The position numbers and the translations under genes are program-made. This document shows, in pieces, positions 18,402 through 26,722 of a stretch of DNA of 64,000 nucleotides (position 1 is the first letter of the stretch; each line of letters starts with the position of its first letter). A model generated the notes under the pieces. The model searched no databases, was not told where the DNA came from, and saw only the letters and a program-made list of their open reading frames with translations. Source of the DNA: Geothrix sp. 21YS21S-2 (GTDB taxonomy: Bacteria; Acidobacteriota; Holophagae; Holophagales; Holophagaceae); assembly GCF_030846775.1 (NCBI RefSeq), contig NZ_CP132910.1:2762001-2826000 (forward strand), given 5' to 3'.

Positions 18402-18424
18402 CTTGAAGAACCAAGATCTTCAAG
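18402..18424 (+). other. Inverted repeat in AT-rich leader of the cytochrome operon
   Basis: CTTGAAGA (18402-18409) and TCTTCAAG (18417-18424) form a perfect eight-base stem with a seven-base loop. It lies in an AT-rich 183-base gap between the methyltransferase and the multiheme cytochrome gene. The stem is GC-poor and not followed by a clear T run, so a regulator site or leader hairpin is as likely as a terminator. A smaller palindrome, TTGCA-CA-TGCAA, sits at 18376-18387. Confidence 0.4.
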
Positions 18425-18495
18425 ATTTTGCTAATCGATGGATCCCGGAATCCCGATCAGCACTTCATAGCACCCTTCCAGGAGTACCCCGGGCC

Positions 18496-21159
18496 ATGGT
18501 CAAACGTGTGCGTTTCAGGTTAATGATTAGATCATTAATTCAGAAGCTCCCCGCCGGGCTCGTCCTGCTGCCCCTCCTGCCGATCCTCCTGGCCGTGGGC
18601 TGCGGAAGCGGCTCCGCCGCCGCCAAGGGGAACTACCACCCCAAGGGCTGGCTGGGCGTCCATCAGGGGCAGGCCCTGGCCGACCTCGCCCGCTGCAGGA
18701 CCTGCCACGAGATGACCGTCCTCAAGGTGGGCAGCAGCATCCCCAACTGCATGACGGCGGACTGCCACCACGGCACCGTTCCCGGCTTCAGCCTGGCCGC
18801 CTCCCACGGCCTGCGGGCCAAGTCCGCCCAGGACGCCACGGGCGGGGGCCTCGCGTCCTGCCAGACCTGCCACGGGGCGGACTTCGCCGGCGGCGGTTCC
18901 GCGGTGTCCTGCAAGAGCTGCCACGGCGTCCCCGCGCCGCACCCCGCCAGGCCCTGGAATGATGCGGCCGGCCTCACCCACAGCACCACCGATCCCGCCA
19001 ACGCCGCGGTGTGCGCCCAGTGCCACCTGGCGGGTTCGGCCAGCAATCCCGCCGGGCATCCCGCCCAGTCCGCGGCCGCCGGCGCCGTGCCCTCCTGCTT
19101 CAACAACACCCTGTGCCACGGCGCGGCCGCCGCGCCCCACCCGCTGGGAGCCGCGTGGCGCGACGCCGCCAGCAGCGCCTTCCACGGCTTCCAGGCCAAG
19201 CAGAACCTGGTGTACTGCCAGTCCTGCCACGGCATTCCCGGCACCACGTCCTTCGGCGGCGGCTCCGTCTCCACGGCCTGCTCGGCCTGCCACACCGCGG
19301 CGGGGGCCCACTCCACCGTCTGGAGCGCGGCGCCCGTGGACACCTTCCCGGGCTACGTGCCCTCCCACCGCAACGCCCAGAACCGGGACCTGGCCTGCCC
19401 CCTCTGCCACGACTACACCCGGGGCCGCACCGCGCCGCTGCCGGCCGCTCCCAGCTGCTTCGCCGCTTCCTCCAACGCCGTGGCCTGCCACGCCAACGGC
19501 CCCGGCCAGGCCAACCACCCGGTGCCCTTCCAGGGTTCGCTCCACACCGCGGCCACCCAGACCTCCTTCAGCGCCGACTGCGCCACCTGCCACGCCGTGA
19601 CGGGCGCTTCCCCGCTGACGGGCGCGCCCAGCTGCGCCACCTGCCACGTGGCCGGTTCGCCCCTGGCCCGGACCTCCTGCACCTCCTGCCACGGCAGGCC
19701 CCCCACGGGGACCTCCTTCCCCGACGTGGCGGGCTCCCACGCCATTCACGAGGCCCTGGCGGGGGTGACGGGCCTGTGCTCCACCTGCCACAACACCTAC
19801 GACTCCGGCTCCCTGGAGCACTACAACCGCGCCAACGCCAGGCCGGGCCTGGGCACCGCCACCCAGCCCGCACCCGTGTCCCTGCTGGCGAGCTTCAACG
19901 CCAAGGCCGGCACCGCCGCCCTCAATCCCACGGCGCTCACCTGCTCCAGCGTGAGCTGCCACGGCGGCATCCCCACCCCGGCCTGGGGCAGGGCCACCAT
20001 CGACGTCAACTCCGATCCCGGCTGCCGCCAGTGCCACCAGGTGGGCACGGCCCAGGCCACGCCCGAGAACAACGCCGCCTGGTCCGGCCTCCACAGCTTC
20101 CACCTGGCCTCCGGCGTGGGCGCCCTGTGCACCGACTGCCACGGCATGGCCAACGGCACGCCCGGGGCCGCCAACCACTTCGCCCACCTGGACACGCCCC
20201 AGATGGAGGGCCCCGCCAGCGACACCATCCTCCTGCTGGGGAGCACGGCCAACACCTACGACCCGGTCAACCAGAACTGCACCGTGACCTGCCACAGCCA
20301 CGTGCACGCCGCCTCCTCCTGGAAGGGCGGCCCCAGCCACCCGGTGCCCTACCTGGGCACGGGCCACACCGGCGCCGGCAGCCAGACCGCCTTCAACGCC
20401 AACTGCTCCAGCTGCCACGCGGTGACGGGCACGTCCCCGGTGTCCACGGCGCCCCTGTGCAGCGTCTGCCACCAGGCGGGCTCCCCGCTCACGGTGGCCA
20501 ACTGCGCCTCCTGCCACGGCAGGCCCCCGGCGGCCGCCGCCTTCCCCGACGTCGCCGGGGCCCACGCCAGGCACAATGCCCTCGCGGGCGTCGCCGCCCA
20601 GTGCGGGGTCTGCCACACGAACTACGACGCCGGGACCCCGAACCACTACACCTACGCCAACGCCCGCCCCGGCGCCGACACGCTCCGGGTGCCGCCCGCG
20701 CCCACGGGCTTCTCGCCCACCTACAACGCGAAGGCCGGCGCCGCAGCCTTCGCTCCCGCCACCCTCACCTGTTCCAACGTGAGCTGCCACGGGGCCCTGT
20801 CGGCACCCAACTGGCGAACCGGGACCCTGGACTCCGCCGGGGCCACGGGCGACGCCGGCTGCCGCGCCTGCCACTCCCGGGGCACGTCCCTGGGCGTGCC
20901 GGAGAACAACAGCTACTATTCCGGCCACCACGGCACGCACCTGGGTTCGGAGGTGGCCGCCAAGTGCACCGACTGCCACGCCATGGCCAACGGCACGCCC
21001 GGGGCCCTGGCCCACTTCACCCGCCTGAACACCGCCGCCATGGAAGGCCCGGCCGGCGACACGATCCAGTACCTGGGCAGCCGCTCGGTCTACAACGCGT
21101 CCAACCGCACCTGCACCCTCACCTGCCACGGCGAGAACCACGCCAACCGGTCCTGGTAG
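18496..21159 (+). CDS. Multiheme c-type cytochrome lipoprotein (CxxCH plus CxxxxCH type)
   Basis: An 887-residue exported cytochrome with a signal ending in a lipobox (LAVGC), so probably lipid-anchored. I count 19 CxxCH heme sites. Six further cysteine pairs before histidine have wider spacing: three CX4CH, one CX5CH and two CX3CH. This pattern matches the Geobacter-type CxxxxCH/CxxCH domain. The C-terminal two thirds are a tandem duplication of about 250-275 residues. The ATG at 18496 follows AGGAG; the ATG at 18523 is possible and also precedes the signal. It heads a four-gene unit with a monoheme cytochrome, a barrel and a membrane cytochrome. It probably carries electrons across or outside the outer membrane. 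Confidence 0.88.
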   Translation: MVKRVRFRLMIRSLIQKLPAGLVLLPLLPILLAVGCGSGSAAAKGNYHPKGWLGVHQGQALADLARCRTCHEMTVLKVGSSIPNCMTADCHHGTVPGFSLAASHGLRAKSAQDATGGGLASCQTCHGADFAGGGSAVSCKSCHGVPAPHPARPWNDAAGLTHSTTDPANAAVCAQCHLAGSASNPAGHPAQSAAAGAVPSCFNNTLCHGAAAAPHPLGAAWRDAASSAFHGFQAKQNLVYCQSCHGIPGTTSFGGGSVSTACSACHTAAGAHSTVWSAAPVDTFPGYVPSHRNAQNRDLACPLCHDYTRGRTAPLPAAPSCFAASSNAVACHANGPGQANHPVPFQGSLHTAATQTSFSADCATCHAVTGASPLTGAPSCATCHVAGSPLARTSCTSCHGRPPTGTSFPDVAGSHAIHEALAGVTGLCSTCHNTYDSGSLEHYNRANARPGLGTATQPAPVSLLASFNAKAGTAALNPTALTCSSVSCHGGIPTPAWGRATIDVNSDPGCRQCHQVGTAQATPENNAAWSGLHSFHLASGVGALCTDCHGMANGTPGAANHFAHLDTPQMEGPASDTILLLGSTANTYDPVNQNCTVTCHSHVHAASSWKGGPSHPVPYLGTGHTGAGSQTAFNANCSSCHAVTGTSPVSTAPLCSVCHQAGSPLTVANCASCHGRPPAAAAFPDVAGAHARHNALAGVAAQCGVCHTNYDAGTPNHYTYANARPGADTLRVPPAPTGFSPTYNAKAGAAAFAPATLTCSNVSCHGALSAPNWRTGTLDSAGATGDAGCRACHSRGTSLGVPENNSYYSGHHGTHLGSEVAAKCTDCHAMANGTPGALAHFTRLNTAAMEGPAGDTIQYLGSRSVYNASNRTCTLTCHGENHANRSW
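19579..21156 (+). repeat. Internal tandem duplication in the multiheme cytochrome
   Basis: Two in-frame copies, 19579-20403 and 20404-21156, align at the protein level throughout. Each opens with C-x-x-CHAVTG, continues with CxxCHGRPP, FPDVAG, a CX4CH site, PENN, CTDCH plus MANGTPGA and a CX3CH site. Six CxxCH plus one CX4CH and one CX3CH occur in each copy. The first copy carries an extra linker at its end. Confidence 0.8.
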
Positions 21160-21180
21160 GCCGCATTCCAAGGAGATTCC

Positions 21181-21534
21181 ATGCCCTTCCCACGCCTCGC
21201 TCTCCTCGTCCTCCTCTGCGGAGCGTCCCTGGCCGCCCAGAGCAGGAAGGAGGCCCCGCCCTTCGGCGGCGACTACCCCAAGTACTGGCTGGACGTGTGC
21301 GCCCGCTGCCACGGCGTGAACGGCAACGGCCGCGACAACGCCGGCCAGCAGCTGCCCGACAACGGCTTCGATTTCACCGACAGCCGCAAGGCCGGGCGGA
21401 AGAAGGATTCCGACTGGGTCCGCATCACCCTGGAAGGCAAGGAGAAGATGCCGGCCTTCAAGGGCAAGATGACCCCCGAGCAGGCCCAGAAGATGATCAC
21501 CGACATCATCCGTCCCTTCGGCGCCAAGCACTAG
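21181..21534 (+). CDS. Small monoheme c-type cytochrome
   Basis: The 117-residue periplasmic cytochrome has a cleavable signal (to SLAAQS) and one heme site, CARCH, near residue 40. A downstream methionine in KEKMPAFKGKM is a candidate axial ligand, as in class I cytochromes. AAGGAG lies five bases before the ATG. It follows the multiheme lipoprotein by 21 bases and is followed after ten bases by the barrel gene, so cotranscription is very likely. It may shuttle electrons between the inner-membrane cytochrome and the multiheme protein. Confidence 0.88.
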   Translation: MPFPRLALLVLLCGASLAAQSRKEAPPFGGDYPKYWLDVCARCHGVNGNGRDNAGQQLPDNGFDFTDSRKAGRKKDSDWVRITLEGKEKMPAFKGKMTPEQAQKMITDIIRPFGAKH

Positions 21535-21544
21535 GAGGCTGTCC

Positions 21545-22327
21545 ATGACCCCATGCCTGCGAACCGCCGCCCTGTGCCTGGCCTCGAGCCTCCTCTTCGG
21601 CGAGTCATCCGAATACCCCCTGGGGGTCAACCTGCCCACGGGCGACATGATGCAGTTCTGGGACCTGGGGATCGCCTTCACCCACCGCTTCTCCACGCCC
21701 GCCTCCGGCCACGGCAAGGACGCCTACGGCCTGGACGGCTACGCCTATCCGGGCTTCGGCGTGGACTTCGGGTTCAAGCCCGTCAAGGGCCTCAACGTGA
21801 TCCTCTACCGCACGGCGGACAACAAGACCTTCACGTTCGCCCTCCAGCAGCGGCTCCTCAACGCCGACGTCGTGCGCATGGCCCTCCGGGCCGAGCGGTT
21901 CGACGAGGTGGTCAGGCGCACCGAGACCCCCCTCGGCACCGTGGGCCTCACCGGCGCCGCCTGCCAGCTGCCCACGGAATTCTTCCTCGGGGACTTCGGG
22001 ATCCTGACGGTGGTTCCCACCTGGCTGAGCCGCACCACCACCCAGAAGAAGGCCGTCTTCACGGCGGGAGCGGGACTGCGCATCGATTTCACCGACAAGC
22101 TGGGCTTCGTGGCCGAGTACTACCCGCGCCCCCCGAAGATCGACAAGGCCTTCAAGCCGGGCTACGCCGCGGGCTTCACCTACAAGACCTTCAAGCACCG
22201 GTTCACCCTGGTGGGCACCAACACCTCGGGCACCACGGCCAACCAGGTCCTGTCCGGGGACTACGGCGGGGGCGCGCGCTCCACGGGCCAGTGGGCCCTG
22301 GGGTTCAACGTCGCCCGGACCTTCTGA
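21545..22327 (+). CDS. DUF5777-like outer-membrane beta-barrel protein
   Basis: The 260-residue protein has a short signal and alternating hydrophobic/polar strands throughout. It ends in the outer-membrane signature FNVARTF. Segments such as PTGDMMQFWDLGIAFTHRF and a PGFGVDFGFKP strand resemble DUF5777 family barrels. It sits inside a cytochrome operon, a position taken by porins in known porin-cytochrome conduits, so it may form the outer-membrane pore of this module. That role is inference; at 260 residues the barrel would be smaller than the porins of described conduits. Confidence 0.75.
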   Translation: MTPCLRTAALCLASSLLFGESSEYPLGVNLPTGDMMQFWDLGIAFTHRFSTPASGHGKDAYGLDGYAYPGFGVDFGFKPVKGLNVILYRTADNKTFTFALQQRLLNADVVRMALRAERFDEVVRRTETPLGTVGLTGAACQLPTEFFLGDFGILTVVPTWLSRTTTQKKAVFTAGAGLRIDFTDKLGFVAEYYPRPPKIDKAFKPGYAAGFTYKTFKHRFTLVGTNTSGTTANQVLSGDYGGGARSTGQWALGFNVARTF

Positions 22328-22330
22328 GTG

Positions 22331-23221
22331 ATGGGAAGCGCGCTCTTCGAGATCTTCTCCCGCGAACACCCCGCCCTGGTGCACGTGCCCCTGGGCATGG
22401 TCGTGGTGCTGCCGGTCATGATGGTGGCCGCCCACCGCTCCCGCTACCCGCAGACCTGGCGGCGCATGGCCTTCCGGGTCGCCCTGCTGGCCCTGGGGGG
22501 GAGCCTGCTCACCCTGCTGAGCGGCTTCTACTGGGCCCGGCTCCTCAACCTCATCCCCACGGGCGCCTTCCTCCCGGTCGTGGCCTCCCAGGGCCAGGCG
22601 CTCCAGCGCATCCTGCGCACGCACGAGCTCACGGCCCTGGCCGGCTTCGGCGTGGGGCTCCTGAACCTCCTGCTGCTGCGCAAGTCCTACCACGAGCCCG
22701 ACCGCATGCGGTGGACCACCGCGTGCCTGGCCGGGACCATCCTGTGGGCGGGCACCTGGGGCTACGTGGGCCGGCTGGGCGGGGTCATGGTCTTCGGCAG
22801 CGCCGAGACCAACAAGGCCGCGGCCGACGCCATCAACGCCAAGAAGAACGACGCCGAGGCGGAGCTCCCCGTCCGGGCCCTGGACTATGCCAGCCTGGAG
22901 CCGCTGCAGGCCGCCCCCTTCCGCAGCAGGGCCCACGGGGACCGCCTGGCCCGCACCTGGGTCACCGCCTCGGGAAGCGACGCCCTTGCGGCCGGCAAGG
23001 CCCTGCCCGTGGGCGCCTATGCGGTCATGAGCACCGAGGCCAAAGGCGGCCCGGGGCCCCTTTTCATGCGGGAGGCCAAGGCCGACGGAACCCAGGCCTT
23101 CGCCCTCTACTGGCCCCGGATCCCGGAGGCGGACCGCAAGGACTACGGCGGGGAGGACTTCGTCTACTGGCGCAGCCCGGCCCGGGGGCTGGAGACCTGT
23201 GCCGGGTGCCACGCTAGGTAA
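22331..23221 (+). CDS. Membrane cytochrome: DUF2231-like membrane domain with C-terminal P460-like heme domain
   Basis: The 296-residue protein begins with HPALVHVPLG, typical of DUF2231 membrane proteins. Four hydrophobic helices lie within residues 15-150 (near 16-32, 45-70, 93-113 and 122-145). The remaining 140 residues are periplasmic and end in DFVYWRSP...CAGCHAR, a heme site at the extreme C-terminus as in cytochrome P460-like domains. An adjacent GTG at 22328 is less likely than the ATG. It closes the four-gene cytochrome unit and could be its quinol- or periplasm-facing partner. The P460 assignment rests on layout, not on identified cross-link residues. Confidence 0.7.
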   Translation: MGSALFEIFSREHPALVHVPLGMVVVLPVMMVAAHRSRYPQTWRRMAFRVALLALGGSLLTLLSGFYWARLLNLIPTGAFLPVVASQGQALQRILRTHELTALAGFGVGLLNLLLLRKSYHEPDRMRWTTACLAGTILWAGTWGYVGRLGGVMVFGSAETNKAAADAINAKKNDAEAELPVRALDYASLEPLQAAPFRSRAHGDRLARTWVTASGSDALAAGKALPVGAYAVMSTEAKGGPGPLFMREAKADGTQAFALYWPRIPEADRKDYGGEDFVYWRSPARGLETCAGCHAR

Positions 23222-23272
23222 TCGCCGGGGCATCTGGGATCATGGTCCCATCCCCCCGCGAAGGAACCCCCC

Positions 23273-24271
23273 ATGGATCTGATGGCCTACATCCGCGCCC
23301 TGCCCAAGGCGGAGCTCCACCTGCACATCGAAGGAACCCTGGAGCCGGAGATGATGTTCGAGCTGGCCCGGCGCAACGGCGTCGCCCTGCCCTACGCCAG
23401 CGTCGAGGCAACCCGGGCGGCCTACGCCTTCCACGACCTGCAGTCCTTCCTGGACGTCTACTACGCCGGGGCCGCGGCCCTGGTGCGCGAGGAGGACTTC
23501 TTCGACCTGGGCACGGCCTACTTCCGCCGGGCCGCGGCGGACGGGGTGGTGCACGCCGAGTTCTTCTTCGACCCCCAGACCCACACCGCCCGGGGCATCC
23601 CCTTCGCCACGGTGCTGGACGGCCTGGAACGGGCCGCGGCCCTGGCCCGGCGTGAGCTGGGCGTCAGCTCCCGGCTCATCCTCTGCTTCCTGCGCCACCT
23701 GCCCGAGGAGGAGGCCTTCGCGACCCTGGAGGAGGCCCGTCCGCACCTCCACCGCATCCACGGGGTGGGTCTGGACTCCTCGGAAGCGGGCCACCCCCCG
23801 TCGAAGTTCGCCCGGGTCTTCGCGCGCGGCCGGGAGCTGGGACTTCGCGCCGTGGCCCATGCGGGGGAGGAGGGCCCCGCCGCCTACATCACCGAGGCCC
23901 TGGACCTGCTGGGCGCCGAGCGCGTGGACCACGGGGTGCGCTGCCTGGAGGACCCGGCCCTGGTGGAGCGCCTGGCCCTCGCCAACACCCCCCTGACGGT
24001 GTGCCCCCTGTCCAACCTGAAGCTGAAGGTGTTCCCCGGAATGCCGTCGCACAGCCTCAAGCGCATGCTCGACGCGGGCCTCCGCGTCACCATCAACTCC
24101 GACGACCCCGCCTACTTCGGCGGCTACGTGGCGCAGAACTACCTGGAGACGGCCGAAGGCCTGGGCCTCACCCGCGCCGACCTGGCCGCCGTGGCGCGCA
24201 ACAGCCTTCTGGCCAGCTTCGTGACGGACGCGGAACGGGCGCCCTGGCTCGCGGCGCTGGAGGCGCTCTAG
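23273..24271 (+). CDS. Adenine deaminase (adenosine-deaminase fold)
   Basis: A 332-residue zinc amidohydrolase of the Add superfamily. Visible are the metal-binding HLHIEGT, the catalytic region HAEFFFDPQTH, HAGEEG, DHGVR and the metal aspartate in NSDDPAYFGG. The segment GVGLDSSEAGHPPSKF is the form seen in bacterial and fungal adenine deaminases (Aah1 type) rather than adenosine deaminases, so I favour adenine to hypoxanthine. Add-type adenosine deaminase remains the alternative. The gene is single and overlaps the convergent histidine kinase by four bases. Confidence 0.85.
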   Translation: MDLMAYIRALPKAELHLHIEGTLEPEMMFELARRNGVALPYASVEATRAAYAFHDLQSFLDVYYAGAAALVREEDFFDLGTAYFRRAAADGVVHAEFFFDPQTHTARGIPFATVLDGLERAAALARRELGVSSRLILCFLRHLPEEEAFATLEEARPHLHRIHGVGLDSSEAGHPPSKFARVFARGRELGLRAVAHAGEEGPAAYITEALDLLGAERVDHGVRCLEDPALVERLALANTPLTVCPLSNLKLKVFPGMPSHSLKRMLDAGLRVTINSDDPAYFGGYVAQNYLETAEGLGLTRADLAAVARNSLLASFVTDAERAPWLAALEAL

Positions 24272-26598
24272 ACTTTCAGGTGGCCCCTGCCCAGCAGGCC
24301 CTGCGCCTGCAGCACGGCGCGGATCTGCCCCTCCGAGAACGGCTTTTCCAGGAAGCCCCCGACCCCCAGGGAGCGGAAGGTCTCCAGGGCCTCGTCCTCC
24401 ATGCGGCCGCTGGAGACGATGATGGGGATGGCCGGCAGGAGCCGCCTCAGGGCGCGGACGAAATCCAGGCCGTCGAGGGCCGGCATGTGCAGGTCGGTGA
24501 TCACGCCGTGGAGGACCTTCCGGTGGTCCTCGGCGCGCATCAGGCCGTCCACGCCGTCCACGGCGGTCACCACCTCGAAACCCAGGCGCCTGAGGACGAT
24601 GGCCGCCATGGTGAGCACCCCGGCCTCGTCGTCCACCACCAGGAGGGTCCTCCCCTCCCCGGACTGCGCTGCCCCGGGCGCCTGGACCTGCCATTCGTGG
24701 TAGCCGGGGCGGGCCAGGGGGAAGTGCACCCGGAAGGTCGTGCCGTGGCCGGGTTCGGTCAGCACCTGGAGGAAGCCCTCGTGGCCCTTCAGAATGGCCA
24801 CCACCGTGGCGAGCCCCAGGCCCGTGCCCTTGTCGATGGGCTTGGTGGAGAAGAAGGGGTCGAAGATCTTGGAGAGGATCTCCGGAGGAATGCCCGTTCC
24901 GGTATCCCGCACGTCCAGGACGAGGTAGGGTCCCGGCCTGGAGGCAGGGAGGGCGTCGGGGACGGGGCCCGCCACCTCCTGGACCCGGGCCTCGAGGGTC
25001 AGCCTCCCGCCGTCGGGCATGGCGTCCCGCGCGTTGACGCAGAGGTTCAGGAGGACCTGGTTGACCTGGGTGGCGTCCCCCCACAGCGGCGGCAGGTCGT
25101 CCCGGCCGATCAGCTCGACCTGGATGTTCTTGGGGAAGGTGCTTTTCAGGAGGCCGGCCAGTTCGGCGAGGATGAGACCGCTCTGGATGGGTTCCTTGAC
25201 ACCCTCGGTGCCCCTGGCGAAGGCCAGCAGCTGTCTCACCAGGGCGGCCCCGCGCTTGGCGCTGGCCTCCAGCAGGTCCAGGACGGCCGAAGGGGCATCC
25301 GGGAACTGCTCCCTCAGCGCCTCCACGCCCATCAGGATGGGCGTGAGCGCGTTGTTCAGGTCGTGGGCCACGCCGCCGGCCAGGGTCCCCAGCGCCTCGA
25401 TGCGCTGGGACCGGTGCACGGCGAGGTCCTGGAGCCGGCGCTCCGTGATGTCCCGGGCGAGGTAGATGAACCGGGGCGACTCCCGGGCGGGGGTCACGTA
25501 CTGGATCTTGATCTCCACCGGGATCTCGTGTCCGTCCTTGTGCCGGTGCGTGGTCGTCAGCTGCAGGGAGGGCGATTCCCCCGCCGCCAGCTGGGCCAGG
25601 TACGCGTTGAAACCCTCGGCCTCCTCCCCGGGCAGGAGCTCGGGCGCGGTCCTGGCGAGCAGTTCGGCCCTCGTGTAGCCCGTCTGGCGCACGGCGCCTT
25701 CGTTGACGTAGGTGAACCGGAGGGTGCCGGGCTCGAAGACGAAGGCGCCGTCCTCCGTGGCGTCGAGGGTCGCCAGCGCCTGGCGGACCTCGGCGGTGCG
25801 CGCCTCGACCCGGCGCTCCAGGTCGGAATTGAGGGAGCGCAGGAGGTGCTCGCTCTCCACCAGGGCCCCCTGGGAAAGCCGCAGGGCCGTTTCGGCGTCC
25901 TTGAGCAGGGTGACGTCCCGGGCCGTGGCGTACATGGAGCCGTCGGCCACGGGCACCGAGCGCCAGGAGAGCCACCGCCACGAGCCGTCCTTGTGAAGGT
26001 ACCGGTTCTCGAACTGGAGCACCTTCTCGCCCAGGCGCACCTGCCGCTCCACCTCCCGCAGCGTCGCCTCCCGGTCATCGGGGTGCACGAGGTCCAGGAA
26101 CGGCCGGGTGAGGAGTTCCTCCATGCTCCAGCCCAGGGTCTCGGTGAACGCCGGGCTCAGCCGCTTGAAGTAGCCGTCGGCATTGGAGATGCAGAGCATG
26201 TCCAGGGACAGGGTGAAGAAGCGCTCCCGCTCAGCTTCCGCCCGCCGCTGGCGGACCCGGCTGCGCCCCGAGGTCTCCGACAGCCAGGCCAGGATGGTCG
26301 TGATGGCGATGAAGAGCCCCATGCCCAGGAGGCCCATGCCGTCCCGCACCGGCTCGAGTCCGGCGAACCAGGGCAGGCCCCAGAGGACCACGGCGCAGGA
26401 CAGGGCGGTGGCGGCCAGGCCCGCGCGCATCCCCCCGTAGAGCGCCGCGAGGATGACCGCAGGGTAGAAGGTCAGCCAGATGAGGTGCCCGCCCAGGGCG
26501 TGCAGGGGCCAGACCCGGGCCAGTCCGGCGAGGAGGACCAGGCCGGCGCCGAGGCCGTAGGGCATCCATTTCGAGCGTGGCGACAGCAGGGAGACCAT
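24268..26598 (-). CDS. Hybrid sensor histidine kinase with two PAS domains and a receiver
   Basis: The 776-residue protein has an N-terminal membrane domain of about four helices with little periplasmic exposure. Two PAS/PAC units follow (about residues 140-260 and 310-420, joined by a coiled coil). Next come a histidine phosphorylation box GGVAHDLNN, an ATPase domain with DTGTGIPPE and GTGLGLATV, and a C-terminal receiver whose phosphoacceptor is the aspartate in ITDLHMP. The start at 26598 follows AGGA at good spacing; the ATG at 26631 lacks a ribosome-binding site. No separate DNA-binding response regulator is adjacent. The signal is unknown. Confidence 0.9.
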   Translation of the reverse strand: MVSLLSPRSKWMPYGLGAGLVLLAGLARVWPLHALGGHLIWLTFYPAVILAALYGGMRAGLAATALSCAVVLWGLPWFAGLEPVRDGMGLLGMGLFIAITTILAWLSETSGRSRVRQRRAEAERERFFTLSLDMLCISNADGYFKRLSPAFTETLGWSMEELLTRPFLDLVHPDDREATLREVERQVRLGEKVLQFENRYLHKDGSWRWLSWRSVPVADGSMYATARDVTLLKDAETALRLSQGALVESEHLLRSLNSDLERRVEARTAEVRQALATLDATEDGAFVFEPGTLRFTYVNEGAVRQTGYTRAELLARTAPELLPGEEAEGFNAYLAQLAAGESPSLQLTTTHRHKDGHEIPVEIKIQYVTPARESPRFIYLARDITERRLQDLAVHRSQRIEALGTLAGGVAHDLNNALTPILMGVEALREQFPDAPSAVLDLLEASAKRGAALVRQLLAFARGTEGVKEPIQSGLILAELAGLLKSTFPKNIQVELIGRDDLPPLWGDATQVNQVLLNLCVNARDAMPDGGRLTLEARVQEVAGPVPDALPASRPGPYLVLDVRDTGTGIPPEILSKIFDPFFSTKPIDKGTGLGLATVVAILKGHEGFLQVLTEPGHGTTFRVHFPLARPGYHEWQVQAPGAAQSGEGRTLLVVDDEAGVLTMAAIVLRRLGFEVVTAVDGVDGLMRAEDHRKVLHGVITDLHMPALDGLDFVRALRRLLPAIPIIVSSGRMEDEALETFRSLGVGGFLEKPFSEGQIRAVLQAQGLLGRGHLKV

Positions 26599-26722
26599 CG
26601 TATTTTTCCTATCCCGCCCCCAACGGCGCATGGAAAGGAAGGGACTTCCAGGGCAGGGATTCTACCCTGATTCGAGGATGCGTCCCAATCTCGTTTTATG
26701 CTTGTCCGTGCTGTCGCTCGCC

